64,000 nucleotides of DNA from Firm-04 sp946413695 (GTDB taxonomy: Bacteria; Bacillota; Clostridia; Oscillospirales; Ruminococcaceae): the NCBI GenBank assembly GCA_946413695.1, contig CAMKLV010000007.1, forward strand, positions 12,313-76,312. The letters run 5' to 3'. The position numbers and the translations under genes are program-made. Below the pieces are notes generated by a model. That model searched no databases, was not told the DNA's origin, and worked only from the letters and a program-made list of their open reading frames with translations. This document shows positions 51,801 to 63,588 of this stretch, in pieces (position 1 is the stretch's first letter; every line of letters begins with the position of its first letter).

Positions 51801-54800
51801 TGACACGCAGGTATTCTATGCGCGTCTTTCTGAAAACGCGAACCTTGCCGATGTGCAGAAAGTCATTCAGACGGCAAATGATAACAACTGCTATCTGACC
51901 GCAGATTCCGTCGCATATCTGACAGAACGCTTCGGAGCGGACTTCATGCCGGAGATGCCGCCGATCGATACCGTGCTCCGGATTCCGGAAACCGATGTGA
52001 CGGTGGACATTGCCGCAGTCGGGCATTATACCATGACAAACACCTACGATCAGTATGAGGGCGGCATCGACAGCGACGGTCACGAGCGCAAAGATAACTT
52101 TTCGCAGCAGTCGGAATCGTATACCTACACTTATCTCGGAAACGGGATTGTTGAGGAAGAATATTCATCTTCAACGCAGGATTTTCCGTCAAGTCCGCTG
52201 CATTACAATCTCTATGACAGTGAGCAGCGTGAACGGCTCGTGCAGGGTATGCACGAATTTGCCCGGCAGTCCGAAAACCTGACTACGCACATTGAACCGA
52301 AACAGCAGACCGCATTGGAACGAAACTATGTGCTTGTCCTGAACGATAACGACCATGCAATTCAGTTCGGCGAGGTCTATGATTCGCTGGAAGCGGCACA
52401 GGATGCAGGAAACGATGCGATTCACGGCGTTCAGGCAATCGGTTACGCGGTGCTGAACCGGCAGGAACAGAAGGTCGAAGTCTATGACAGCGATTTTCCG
52501 ACAAGCGGCGTTTTCAGCGAAGAAGTCTATGCAAACAGTCCGTTCCAGACATTGACCGTCCACACAGATGCACCGCTTCCCGCTTTGCATTCCGATGAAA
52601 CGGAAGAATCTGCTGCACATCAGGTCATTATCTATTCCGGCAGCGGGTTTGAGACGAAAGACAGTCGTGATTCATTTGATGAAGCCGTATTTGCCGGTAA
52701 AACCTATCTGGACGATCATGCGGTAGGTTACGCTGTATTTAATCAGAACACACAAGCGATTGAATATGTTGAGGGAATATTCCCGCTGCATCGTGCGTTT
52801 TCACCGGTTATTCTGCGTGAAAACGGGTTGGAACAAGAAGCACAGGCAGCAGAAAGCGATACCTCAAACAACCATTCGGTTTCAGCCGAATCATTCACAA
52901 TTGAAGCATTGAAACAGCGTTATCTCCGTGCTGATTTTAACCGCCGACTGGACAGCTACGAAATCGCAGGATTGGTATTGAACGACAGTGACGGCATGAC
53001 AATTGACCCGATCACATTTTTTGATCGGTTCCATGCGAAAAAATACTCTCCGACACAAGCGGATGAAATCCGCAGCATTATTACAAGAGCACTTCAAAAT
53101 GAGAATGCTGCACCGATGCAGCCGGAAGAAGAACCGCCGAAAAAGCACCGTCCTACCAGAGCCGAACAGCTCTATAACCTGTTCGCGGAGATGTACCCGG
53201 AAATCATCAGCAGTGAACATGAATATGAGCGCTACGAAGACCCTGCCGGTGAGGACGGCGGCTATGAGCCCCTTGCAGTCGAAAGCCACGGCGGCGGGCA
53301 GTATTCGTGGTCAACATTCTACATTCAGGACGGAGATCTTTTTGCAGATCCGGATTTCTGCTTTTTGCTCGATCACGAAAACAAGTGCATGGAAATCCTG
53401 TCGTTCCAGATGGACGGCGTGCCGCCCTACGGAACCATGTACGAATGCTGCATTGATGATACGGGCAATGTGGATGAGCGGCTTCGTGCGGAATTGGAGC
53501 TGACCTTCCTGCAAAACCTCAAGAATGCCCGTGATGTCGGTCGGCAGCTTGTGCGTTATACTGATAAGGAAGGCAGGGACATTACCGTTGAACAGGAACA
53601 CAAACCGGAGTCAGAGGCGGAACCGCCGGAGATCACCGATCAATCCGCAGAGTATCGTGCTGTCCTGAACGCATTTTCCGAAAAGCACAATCTCGGCGAA
53701 CTGAATGTGCAGCAGGACGGTCGCGGCAGAGCAACGATTTATGAGCGCTTTGCGGACGGCAAGGATTTACAGCTTTTCATGCTGTATCCGAACAACGCCA
53801 GCCCGGAGGCGCTGCAATCTGAACTTGACAGCTACGAGCGGACAATGGACTACCGCGGCGATAAGATTGAAAATGTCTCCCGGCGGCAGGCATATATCCA
53901 GATTCACGGACAGTCGGAGCTGCCCCCTGTTCCTGATGTTCTGCCGGAGATCATCTATGCCGCCGATCCGCGGGGAAAGCTCCATGATAATATTGCGGCG
54001 CTCAGAGAACTGATTCGACTGCGAAAATGTGAGGAAAACAACCAGCCGCTGTACCATAAGCAGCGGAGCAATGACCACAGCAAGGAAGTCTCGGATATGA
54101 CGCTGCGGCGCTATTCCGGCTGGGGCGGACTGGCAGATGTTTTTGACGAAAGCAAGGACAGATTTGACTATGACAGAAGCCAGCTCCACCGCTATCTGAC
54201 CGATGACGAGTACAAGGCAATTCGTGCAAGCGTCACCGATGCACACTATACGCCGCAGGTCGTGGTGGATGCGATGTGGACGGCAGTGCAGAGCATGGGA
54301 CTGGAGCGGGATTCGCGCATTCTGGAACCGTCCTGCGGCACGGGCAACTTCATTTCTCGTATGCCGCACAGCATCGGCAACGGCGGTGTTGTCGGAGTAG
54401 AAATCGACAGCATCACGGCAGAGATCGCTTCGCACCTGCATAATGACCGCGACAATGTAAAAATCATGAACTGCGGCTTTGAGCGTTCCGGACTGCAGGA
54501 CGGCAGCTTTGACCTTGCAATCGGCAATGTGCCGTTTGGCGACTATAAGATGAATGATCCGGACTACGCGCAGGACTGGCTGATTCATGACGCATTCTTC
54601 CGGAAAGCGCTGGATAAGGTTGCGCCCGGCGGCGTGGTTGCGTTCATTACATCGTCGGGTACAATGGACAAGAAAACATCGAAGGTGCGTGAGTATCTGG
54701 CATCACAGGCAGAGTTGGTCGGGGCGATTCGTCTCCCGAACACAACCTTTGCAGAAGCCGGTACCGGTGTGACCGCTGACATCATCTTCCTGAAAAAACG

Positions 54801-56920
54801 GGAAACGCCGCTGCCGGTGCATGAAGCAAAGCCGGACTGGTGCTATACTGCCGAAAACGATGACGGTTTGCGGATCAACAGCTATTTCGTACAGAACCCG
54901 AACATGATTCTCGGCACGATGCGGAAAACCGGATATTTCGATCGCTTAACCTGCGATCCGAAACCCGAAACCACGCTGAAAGATCAGCTTCAGGAGGCAA
55001 TTCAGAGCCTGAACGCTAAGATCACAATTACCCGCAGAAATGCCGCGGCAAAGGCATGGCAGGGGCAGATCGAACCGTGGGGCAAGGACTATTCGTATCA
55101 TGAAAAGGATGGAAAGGTCTACTACCGGCAGGGCGAACACATGGATCAGGTCAAGGGCAATACCGCGGAGCTGATCCGTGTGAAGCAGCTCATCGAAATC
55201 CGCACATTGACACGCACGCTGCTGGATAAGCAGAAAACGAACATCATTGACGAGGCACTCACACCGCTCCGCGAAAAGCTCAACGAACTCTATGATGCGT
55301 ATGTCAAGGAGAACGGCGCACTGAGCTCGGCAGACAACAAAAAGTGCTTCGGGCGTGATGCGGATTATCCGATTCTGCAATCGCTTGAAAACTACAACGC
55401 GGAAACGCAGTCCTACGAAAAGGCTGACATTTTCTTCCGGCGCACGGTCAGCCCTGTGCAGGAAATCAAGGCAGTTGAGACATTGGACGAGGCGTATCAG
55501 GTGTCGCTCGACCGGCGCGGCAAGCCGGATATTCCGTATATGGCGGCGCTGCTGCAAAATACAGAGCCGGACATGGAACCGGAACAGCTCATGGAGAATA
55601 TTCAGCGCGATCTTCTGACCGCTGGATTGGTATTTCTCGATCCGGAAAAGGAAATCCCCGGACAGCCTTTTTCATCGGTGACTGACCGTTCGGAGTATCT
55701 GTCCGGAAATGTCCGCAGAAAGCTCACATTTGCTGAGGAAAAAGCAAAGAACAATCCGCTGTATCTCTCGAATGTGGAGGGTTTGCAGAGCGTGATTCCT
55801 GAGACCATTCATGCAGAAGAAATCACGGTTCGCATGGGCTGCTCGTGGATTGACGCGGAGGATTACACGAAATTCCTGCATACGCTGTCCGGGCGCGATT
55901 CGTGGGACATCCGCTGCGAGGTGACCTACATTCCGCAGACCGGCGAGTATGACATTCTGAAAGCAGGCAGCCGGAAAGACCTCAATGTAAACGAGGGCAC
56001 GACATTCGGCACGGACAGCCTGACGATGTACGAGATTGCGCTGAAACTGCTGAACCAGACGCGCATTGTGGTCAACAAAACCGTGCCGTCACCGAAAGAT
56101 CCGAGTAAAACTGTCACGCGGGTTGATCCGGAAAAGACCAGACTTGCACAGGAAAAAGCGAAGCAGATCGAGGCAAAATTCGCGGAATGGATTTTTGCCG
56201 ATCCGGAGCGCAAAGCAAAATACGAGAAGATTTACAATGACCGGTTCAACGCACTGGTCGGTCGGCAATATGACGGAAGCCGCCTGACATTCAACGGCAT
56301 GGCAAACGATTTTGAACTGCGTCCGCATCAGCGCGACTGTATCGCTCGTGCGGTGTACGGCGGCAACACATTGGCGGCTCATGTGGTCGGTGCAGGCAAA
56401 TCCGCGGTGTTTATCTCGACGGTTATGAAAAAGAAAGAACTCGGCTTGATCAACAAAGCGTGCATCGTTGTTCCGAAAGCGCTGACAGAACAGACCGCGC
56501 TGGAATGGCGCAGAATTTTCCCTGATGCGCGGCTGCTGACGGTCGGCGATATGGATTTGTCTACGCAGGACAAGCGCGATGTGTTCACGGCACGAATCGC
56601 AACGGGCAATTATGACGCTGTTATCGTATCGCGGGAACAGTTCGACAAAATGGCAATGTCTCCGGCGTATCAGCACGGATATATTCAGCGCGAAATTGAC
56701 GAATTGGAGGATATGCTTGTCGCACAGAAGATGGCAGGTGCAACGAAAAACACACCGTCCGTCAAGAAAATCGAGGCTGCAAAAAAGCGCCTGGAGAAGC
56801 GCTTGGAGAAAGCGCTCGATCCGAAAAAGCAGTCCACAAGACGCAAAGATGATGTGCTGGAATTTGAGCAATTAGGCTTCGATTACCTTGTTGTGGATGA
56901 AAGTCATGCATACAAAAACG
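48814..56920 (+). CDS. Giant methylase/SNF2-helicase protein, exon 1
   Basis: The start at 48814 has AAGGAG 8 bases upstream. Exon 1 encodes about 2,702 residues of the large polyvalent protein found in conjugative elements, which probably protects or processes element DNA. Parts in order: an N-terminal globular region (1-235); a low-complexity linker (241-435) that shares its DNA with the TnpV-like gene; YodL-like and other small modules (about 500-1650, with YEIYQLK near 853); an N6-adenine methylase (EPSCGTGNF near 1838, NVPF near 1905); and the first half of an SNF2-type helicase (GAGKS near 2526, motif II DESH at 2695). The reading stops inside the intron at 56940. With the intron removed, the gene joins exon 2 in frame. 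Confidence 0.85.
49535..50119 (+). CDS. TnpV-like protein encoded inside the helicase gene
   Basis: This 194-residue frame lies fully within the helicase gene, shifted by one base. It has its own perfect AGGAGG (49523-49528) 6 bases before the ATG. The product is rich in Trp, Tyr and Met and protein-like throughout. The C-terminal half, starting GSYGTAWMHFMESNHPELVE and going through a LLDKQYEQMN helix to KWERTRQFYTDG, resembles the TnpV proteins of transposons. Those have no proven biochemical role; an Xis-like function is sometimes suggested. The helicase frame over the same bases is low complexity with no Trp or Tyr, as expected when the other frame is under selection. Confidence 0.7.
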   Translation: MLNYEEWLNLSEEQKLNLTDAELPQFPADQLTNHLTASKAEKRDGVMGWTITQEIRNGSRTLWFAEYKQKKVNGIPMWYRFNPMNATYELQVETEPSMEQEPIGSYGTAWMHFMESNHPELVEVMRMKHSFLTTARSVDKSAWEYRNLLDKQYEQMNPRPNGTYEENLKWERTRQFYTDGTVMRERVLVPVTRP

Positions 56921-59689
56921 GTGCGAAACGTTGTGCATAAGGTATAATTCACAACTATACCGAAAAGCACCATGCAAATTTACTTGGAAACAAGAAGAAT
57001 TTGCAGAGAACTTAAATCTCGAATTCAGAGGTGAAATTCCTCTGCCGTACAGAATTAATGCTCCGGCAGGTGAAAGCCGAAAGCAGTACGAGAATTAATA
57101 CTCCACCAAGCACTGTGAAGCTGTAAATTCATTGTGTTTGAAGCGTGGTGAAGACGTAATCTGAAAACCTAAACCAGAAATGGCATGGATAATAATGATG
57201 CGGATTTCCGAAAGTCTATGGCTACCAGTTATGGGAAGCTGTGCAGCATCGTAATAGTGCGGCCATCGAAAGATGGAGAAGATAGAGAAAATGTATATGG
57301 CTCGTTTTTCTGTATACATCTCACCGGTTGAAATACCCTTGAGGACCTTGAAGAACTGTAATTCAAATCAAGGTCAGATTCTCTCGGTGTACGGCAGCAG
57401 CCTAAGGACTTCAATAAAAGGATAGAGATTTAGGAACGTTTGAGAGCCTGTTATCGGAGTTTTACAGAACGATGAAGGTAACAGGAAGTCAGCCGTCCCA
57501 TAGTAGTCTGAGGTTGGGAAAGCCAACCACATAGAGCTGTAATGCTCTGCGGCGAAGGGGACGAGTCAGATTAATGATAAATTTCACGAATTGAGAACAA
57601 ATAACTCCCTGAAATATTGGGTGACGAACTATGAGGTGATACCTTATACATCTAAACGTCATGTTCTCGGACGAAAGCGACCTGAAAAGATGTCAGGATT
57701 ATCTTTACCAAAAGAGCCTTGACAACGTCACTTTCACTGGATTGATGGAAGCAATGTGTAACGAGGTTACGATTGTAACAGCAATTCATGACATTAAATC
57801 CAATCACGGCAGTAAAACGCCGGGAGTGGACGGCAAAAACATCAACAAATATCTGCAAATGGGCAAGGATGAGTTAATTGCACTTATTCAGTCCAGATTC
57901 CACAGTTATAAACCCAAACCTGCAAGACGCGAATATATCGCCAAAGCAAACGGAAAAATGCGTCCGCTCGGTATACCGACAATGCTAGACAGAATCATAC
58001 AGCAATGTATGAAAATCATACTGGAACCGATATGCGAAGCAAAGTTCTACCCGCACAGCTACGGTTTCAGACCGTATAGGGCGCAGAAACATGCAATTAG
58101 GGACATTGTGAATGTTATAAATGCAACAGGCATCCGGAAAGATAAGGCGGTATGGGCGATTGAGGGCGACATTAAAGGATATTTTGATACGATCAATCAC
58201 AGGATTCTGATGCGGAAGCTCTGGAAAATAGGAATTCATGATAAAAGGGTTCTGAAAATCATAAGCCAGATGCTGAAAGCGGGATATATTGAACACGGAT
58301 TGTATCATATGACAACAACAGGAACCCCGCAGGGCGGCATATTATCGCCGCTGCTTGCAAATGTATATCTGAATGATTTTGACTGGTATGTAGGCAGAAA
58401 ATATCTGGAACCGCATAGAAAATGCCTGCGTAAAAGTAATGACACAAGAAGACTGAAAGCACACGGTGCGACACCAAAGTATAATTTCAGATATGCAGAT
58501 GATTGGGTGATACTGACGACATCAAAGGAAGAAGCCGAAAGGCTGAAACGTGAACTGACCAAATACTTCAAATACCAGCTAAAGCTCGAATTATCGCAGG
58601 AAAAGACATATGTCACAGACCTGCGTGACAAAGGCATCCGATTTCTCGGATTTGTAGTAAAAGCGGAGCGGAAACGGAAAACACCGGATCCGAAAACATG
58701 GACTGACAATCTTGTCGGAAAACCATACCCAGACCTTGACAGACTAAAGCGGAAAACAGATAAAATAAAGGATGCAATCAGGACAATTCAAACATACGAA
58801 GCGCCGACATCCAGAGCGGCAAAAATACAGGAAATCAATTCTATGATAATGGGAATTGCACAGTATTTACAGCCGTCTATCTGTTCGCACGCTTATAACA
58901 TCATAGACAGGAAAGTCAATAATACAGCACTTGCGGTATGGAAAAGAATGTACCCGCACAGCTACAATCAAATGCAGATTCCTCTGCAAAACCTCTGTAA
59001 TCTCCCGCACAGACATCAAGGTTATACAAGTAAGACATTTGCAATCAAGGTTGAGGGGTTCTGGTTCGGTCTGACCTATGCGTTTATTACGCACAGCCGG
59101 TACGAAACCAAGCCATTCGACCAGAAAACAACGCCCTACACCGAAGACGGCAGAAGACGATATTTGCAGCAATGCAAAAAGAATAAACGCCTGCCGTGCA
59201 ACAGACCTTCTATCAATAATCCGATGACGCTTGCATTCACTCCTTATATAAAGGGCAAGTTTTGGAAGCAGAATTTCGAGTACTATATGAATCGGGAATA
59301 TGCGTTTAATCGGGATAAGGGCAAATGTAAATGCTGTGGGAAATATTTGAGCGGTGAGTTAGACGGTCACTGTCATCACGTTGACAATAAATTGCCTCTG
59401 GACAAAGTCAATAAAGTGCAGAATTTAGCGTGGGTATGTATTGAATGTCATCATATGATTCATAACAGCCCTATTATAAATGTTGATGTTAAGACAGAAC
59501 GCAAAATCTTGAAATATCGTGCAAAACTCAAAAAGTGAAATTTATCGCAGGCTGTATATCGTGAGAATACAGCTCTGTTGAAAGAAAAGTAAGTTAATCT
59601 GATGGAACGCTGTGTGCGGTGAAAGCTGCATGCACAGTGTGAGGTGGGGGAAAACCCGGAGATTATCTCAAAGGGTTACCTATCACCAT
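56921..59689 (+). mobile_element. Group II intron inside the helicase gene
   Basis: The intron starts with the consensus GTGCG (56921) and ends ...CACCAT (59689). Its first 740 bases are structured RNA with no gene. CGTTTTT at 57303-57309 is an exact complement of the last seven exon bases AAAAACG and is a candidate EBS1. A domain V-like hairpin with the GGTGAAAGC core lies at about 59604-59637, followed by a short domain VI before the 3' end. Between them sits the maturase gene. Removing 56921-59689 joins codon GGC in frame and restores DESHAYKNGFVSTKM, a usual helicase sequence, which fixes both ends. Confidence 0.9.
57661..59538 (+). CDS. Group II intron reverse transcriptase/maturase with HNH domain
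   Basis: This intron-encoded protein of 625 residues helps splicing and copies the intron into new sites. Reverse transcriptase blocks are visible: KMRPLGIPTMLDRIIQ, the YGFRP segment, GDIKGYFDTINH, GTPQGGILSPLLANVYL and the active site RYADDWVIL (YADD). A thumb/X region follows. The end is an HNH endonuclease with CKCCGKYL, HCHHVDNKLPL and CIECHHMIH. All catalytic residues look intact. The only Shine-Dalgarno-like site (GAGGTGAT, 57633) is about 20 bases before the ATG. An ATA codon lies at better spacing, so the exact start is uncertain. Confidence 0.93.
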   Translation: MFSDESDLKRCQDYLYQKSLDNVTFTGLMEAMCNEVTIVTAIHDIKSNHGSKTPGVDGKNINKYLQMGKDELIALIQSRFHSYKPKPARREYIAKANGKMRPLGIPTMLDRIIQQCMKIILEPICEAKFYPHSYGFRPYRAQKHAIRDIVNVINATGIRKDKAVWAIEGDIKGYFDTINHRILMRKLWKIGIHDKRVLKIISQMLKAGYIEHGLYHMTTTGTPQGGILSPLLANVYLNDFDWYVGRKYLEPHRKCLRKSNDTRRLKAHGATPKYNFRYADDWVILTTSKEEAERLKRELTKYFKYQLKLELSQEKTYVTDLRDKGIRFLGFVVKAERKRKTPDPKTWTDNLVGKPYPDLDRLKRKTDKIKDAIRTIQTYEAPTSRAAKIQEINSMIMGIAQYLQPSICSHAYNIIDRKVNNTALAVWKRMYPHSYNQMQIPLQNLCNLPHRHQGYTSKTFAIKVEGFWFGLTYAFITHSRYETKPFDQKTTPYTEDGRRRYLQQCKKNKRLPCNRPSINNPMTLAFTPYIKGKFWKQNFEYYMNREYAFNRDKGKCKCCGKYLSGELDGHCHHVDNKLPLDKVNKVQNLAWVCIECHHMIHNSPIINVDVKTERKILKYRAKLKK

Positions 59690-61713
59690 GCTTCGTTTCT
59701 ACAAAAATGACCGATGTGTCGGGCGTTACGGTCGCTCCCAGCGGGCGTGCGCAGGATATGCAGATGAAGTGCGACTGGATGAATGAAATGCTCGGACAGG
59801 GACACATTTTGCATTGTACCGGCACGCCGGTCAGCAATTCGATGACGGAACTTTATGTGGTGACAAGGTATCTGCATCCGGAGCTTTTGAAAGCAGCGGG
59901 TGTGGAGCGCTTTGACGATTGGGCTGCGACTTTCGGCAAGGTTGTGTGTGCGTACAAACAGAGTCCGTCCGGTCAGCTCAAACTCAAAACATCGTTTGCA
60001 AAATTCGCAAATCTGCCGGAACTCATGGCGATGTATAAGGAGTTTGCAGACATTCAGTCGGCAGAGAAATTGCATCTGCCCCGTCCGGAACTGATCGGCG
60101 GCAAGCCGGAGATCGTCAAGGTCGAAGCATCGCCGGAACAGCGTGCGTATGTCCGCGAACTGGCGGCGCGTGCGCAGCTCATCAGCACTGGTGTAGTCGA
60201 TCCGCATTTGGACAACCTCTTGAAGATAACCGGCGAGGCACGGTTAGTTGGTCTGGGCAATCAGGCGGTTGCGGCGCTGTACCGTCAGCGTGGGGAAGGA
60301 GAGCTACCGGAAGGATTCATGGAAGATGAACCCGGAAAGATTGATGCCTGCGTTGACCGCGTGTGGCAGTATTACAATGATACAGCAGAGCAGAAAGGCG
60401 TGCAGATTATCTTCTCGGACATTGCGGTCAATGCGGAGAATGGCAACTTTTCAGTTTACAATTACATCCGCGATGAACTGATTGCAAAAGGCATTCCGCG
60501 TGATGAGATCATCTTTGCGCCGAAAGCAGACAGTAAAGATCGTGCTGCAATCTTCCGTGACATCAATGAAGGCAAGTACCGTGTTGTCATCGGCAGCACC
60601 GGTACAATCGGTACGGGTGCAAACATTCAGCAGCGGCTTTATGCATTGCACAATTGTGATATTCCCTGGAAGCCAAGCGACTTTGAACAACGCGAGGGAA
60701 GAATCCTTCGACAAGGTAATACTTTCCCCGAAGTACGAATTCTTAACTATGTGACCGAGGGCACGCTGGACAGTTATTTGTATCAGGTGGTGACAGACAA
60801 GGCGCGGTTTATCGCGCAGCTTCTCGACGATGAATGCCCGGCGCGTGTTTCCGAAGACTGCGACGAAAAGGTATTGACATACGCGGAATTGCAGGCAGCC
60901 GCAGAGGGAAATCCTGATTTCAAAACGCGCATCGAACTGTCCAATAAAATCGCAGAACTGCTTGCACTTCAGCAGGCACATCAGCACGAACAGGGCAAGA
61001 TGCAGAAGCGCGTCGATCAGATTCCCGGCGAGATTGATCGCTTGAGAACGCAGATCGTGCAGATGCTGGATGATAAGAAGTCCGCAGAAAAGATGCGCGA
61101 TGCCGAAGGCAAGGTCAAGTCGTTCGACTTCATTACGCCGATGCGGATGATCACAAAGCATGAGGACATCAACGCATATCTGCATCAGCAAATCGCAAAA
61201 CGCATCGAGCGCCCGTTTGATGAGATGCCGAAATTCCGGATCGGAGATTTCACGGTAAGCGTGGAGCTGCGTCCGGGTGAAATGGATCAGGCAATGCTTG
61301 CGGTGAAAGGTCAGCGTGAACCGTCCTATTCGATTCCGCTCGGCAGCGCAGCGAACGCTGACAACTGGCAGCGCATCGTCAACTTTTTGGACGGCTCGAT
61401 CGAGAAAGCAATCGAGGACAGCAGCGCAAAGATTACGAAGCTGGAAACTGATCTGAAACAGGCGCAGGAACTTGTCGGCGTTCCGTTCGACCGCGAGGAA
61501 GAATTGCTGAAAGCGAAGATTGACTTTGCGGAACTGGAAGCGCGGCTCTCCGGTTTGTCTGAGCAGCAGGATGCTATCATTGATCCCGACGAAACCGATG
61601 AGGAGGAAACCACAGAGGAACGCGCTGAGCGTGAGGCATACCAGAACGCGGATGATGATGACTATCCGATGATTCCGGATGACAATACATCGCGGCATGG
61701 ACCGAGAAGATAA
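59690..61713 (+). CDS. Giant methylase/SNF2-helicase protein, exon 2
   Basis: Exon 2 continues the helicase directly after motif II: FVSTKMTDVSG, then CTGTPVSNSMTELY (motif III), GSTGTIGTGANIQQRLYALHNCDIPWKPSDFEQREGRILRQG split over motifs V and VI, a coiled-coil region (about 60960-61100) and an acidic end. It encodes 674 residues after the split Gly codon. The spliced protein has 3,376 residues, large even for this family. Without splicing, the helicase has no second RecA domain, so intron removal should decide whether the protein works. Confidence 0.85.
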
Positions 61714-61722
61714 TATGAGAAC

Positions 61723-61750
61723 GAACGCTCCTGCATCTGCGGGAGCGTTC
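61723..61750 (+). terminator. Hairpin after the helicase gene
   Basis: GAACGCTCC pairs with GGAGCGTTC with a 10-base loop just behind the stop codon. No T run follows, so it is a weak terminator or an RNA-stabilising hairpin. Confidence 0.5.
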
Positions 61751-61763
61751 CGATATGTTCGGA

Positions 61764-61792
61764 TTGACTTTTTCTCCCTGCTGTGCTATAAT
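61764..61792 (+). promoter_or_regulatory. Sigma-A-type promoter of the last gene group
   Basis: TTGACT (61764-61769) and a perfect TATAAT (61787-61792) are spaced by 17 bases, 64 bases before the next gene. Confidence 0.82.
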
Positions 61793-61855
61793 TCTGGTAA
61801 GGAGAAAGCACAGGGCTTTCTTTGCTAGTTTTTCGCAGAAAGGCGGATTATAACG

Positions 61856-62419
61856 ATGGGAGTTACGATATGTTTTTCATCCGGAGTAGGAGCCAATCAT
61901 CCGCTTTCAGACCGTGCCTATTGGGATGAGCATATGCGTGATTCGCTGCATATGTCCAACGGCGGCGCGGCAGTTCTAGTCAATATTCTGTGTCTGAGCG
62001 GCGGACGGCTTGCAGAAACCGAAAGCCAGAAGCGGATGATGGTATATCTTGCGGAACAGAATCAGACTGTGCTGGGGCTTGGAAATGTCGATCTGGATAT
62101 TGACTGCCTCCCGTGGGACAGGGCGCATTTTGCAGAGGACAAGGCGTTCATGCTGCGTGTGATCGAAGGTGCACGGCAGAAGCTCGGCTGGGAAACGCTC
62201 CGTGACCGGTATGAACCGAATGCGGAACATGTGAAATACTATCTTGACGGGTATCAGATTTTGATGGAACGCATGACCGAAGCCGATATAAAAGACGAAT
62301 CCCTGACCGAATGGCTCGATTGGCACGATCCGGATGAACCGCCGAAATGCGGATTTCCCAAATGTTCAAAGCATGACGCATATATTGCTTTATACGGCTG
62401 TCAGGTCTGCACGGGCTGA
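61856..62419 (+). CDS. Uncharacterised 187-residue protein
   Basis: AGAAAGG lies 12 bases before the ATG, a long spacing. The protein is soluble. It has DRAYWDEHM near the start, Cys at residues 6 and 46, a QKRMMVYLAEQN helix and a C-terminal pair of possible metal sites (CGFPKCSKHD and YGCQVC). The four C-terminal Cys could bind zinc. No family is recognised. It belongs to the element by position and has its own promoter; the primase-like gene follows. Confidence 0.6.
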   Translation: MGVTICFSSGVGANHPLSDRAYWDEHMRDSLHMSNGGAAVLVNILCLSGGRLAETESQKRMMVYLAEQNQTVLGLGNVDLDIDCLPWDRAHFAEDKAFMLRVIEGARQKLGWETLRDRYEPNAEHVKYYLDGYQILMERMTEADIKDESLTEWLDWHDPDEPPKCGFPKCSKHDAYIALYGCQVCTG

Positions 62420-62535
62420 ATGGCACATACGGAGAATGCAAAAAATACAATGTGCCGTTTTAATTGAATACACCTCAAGCACTTGCTAACAAACAGCAGG
62501 TGCTTTTCTTTACCCCAAAAACGAAAGGAGCATTT

Positions 62536-63588
62536 ATGAAACAGGAAGAATACAAAGCGTTGGTGCAGGCTGCGCGGGAAGCGGACCTTGTTGCATATTT
62601 CCAGCGCAACGGATTCACGGTCGAACGCAAAGGTTCGGAGTATTATGTGAAAGAATACCCGTCGCTCTGCATCAAGCCGTCCACGAACCAGTGGTATTAT
62701 CACTACACGCGCGAGGGCGCAACGAATAATTCGATCAACTGTCTGACAAAAGTTCTCGGCATGGACTTCAATCAGGCAGTTTTTTCATTGACCGGTCAGG
62801 ATATTTCAAGAATGCGTGCTGCGGATTATCCGCGGGCGCAGCGACCGGCAATGACAACACCGCCGCGGATGCCGCGCAGAGAACCGGAGAAGAAAGAACT
62901 GAAAATGCCTGAGCAGTCGGAGCGCACCGGTCGGCTGTTTGCGTATCTTTGTCAGACGCGGAAAATTCCGCCGCACATCGTTGAGGAACTGCTTCACACC
63001 GGTTTGCTCTACCAGAGCGAGAACACGGTGCAGTGCGAACGTGACGGTCGGCAGAGAACCTTCCACAACGCAAACGCTGTGTTCGTCCATCGCGATGCGA
63101 CCGGTCAGACGATCGGCGCGGAGATTCAGGGGCTCAATTCGTTCAAGCGATTCAAGAGCATGGCACCCGGAACCGGTGACAGCGTGTTCATGTTTACGCC
63201 GGTCGCAGCGCGGGACGGTAAAATGCACCGTGCCTATCTCTTTGAATCCGCGATCGACCTCATGTCATTCTACTCATTTTGCAAACAGAAAGAATTGCTG
63301 GAAGGCTCGGCGCTCATCTCAATGGCAGGGCTGAAACCGTCGATTCCGAAAAAACTGCAAGCAGACGGCGTGGAGATTATATCCTGCGTGGACAGCGATG
63401 AAGCCGGTCAGCGCTTTGAACATGACAACGGTTTTGCCCGTTCGGAAAGCGTACGGCAGAAACTTGACGATCTCGGATTCAAGGACTGGAACGAGCGTCT
63501 GACATTCGTTGCCAATCACCCGGACATTGATCTGCGCACGGTTCACCGCGAACAGGTCGAACAGATTACTGCAAGGAGGATGCACTAA
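62536..63588 (+). CDS. Primase-like protein with DUF3991 and Toprim domains
   Basis: The start at 62536 has AAAGGAG 5 bases upstream. The 350 residues begin with a CHC2-like fold without the zinc Cys (DLVAYFQRNGFTVERKGSEYYVKEYPSL), then the DUF3991 region (about 125-205). A Toprim domain follows with AYLFESAIDLMSFYSF, SMAGLKPSI and the metal motif CVDSDEAGQRF. Such proteins start DNA synthesis on the transferred strand in mobile elements. It shares one base (TAATG) with the next gene. Confidence 0.85.
   Translation: MKQEEYKALVQAAREADLVAYFQRNGFTVERKGSEYYVKEYPSLCIKPSTNQWYYHYTREGATNNSINCLTKVLGMDFNQAVFSLTGQDISRMRAADYPRAQRPAMTTPPRMPRREPEKKELKMPEQSERTGRLFAYLCQTRKIPPHIVEELLHTGLLYQSENTVQCERDGRQRTFHNANAVFVHRDATGQTIGAEIQGLNSFKRFKSMAPGTGDSVFMFTPVAARDGKMHRAYLFESAIDLMSFYSFCKQKELLEGSALISMAGLKPSIPKKLQADGVEIISCVDSDEAGQRFEHDNGFARSESVRQKLDDLGFKDWNERLTFVANHPDIDLRTVHREQVEQITARRMH

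Noticed and set aside
50521..52083. 520-codon minus-strand frame in the helicase gene
   Set aside because: Antisense shadow, rich in Cys, His, Ile and Arg, unlike the protein-like TnpV frame with its own binding site.
48814..56940. Helicase as a stand-alone gene ending at 56940
   Set aside because: The last six codons lie in the intron; helicase motifs III-VI are found in frame after the intron.
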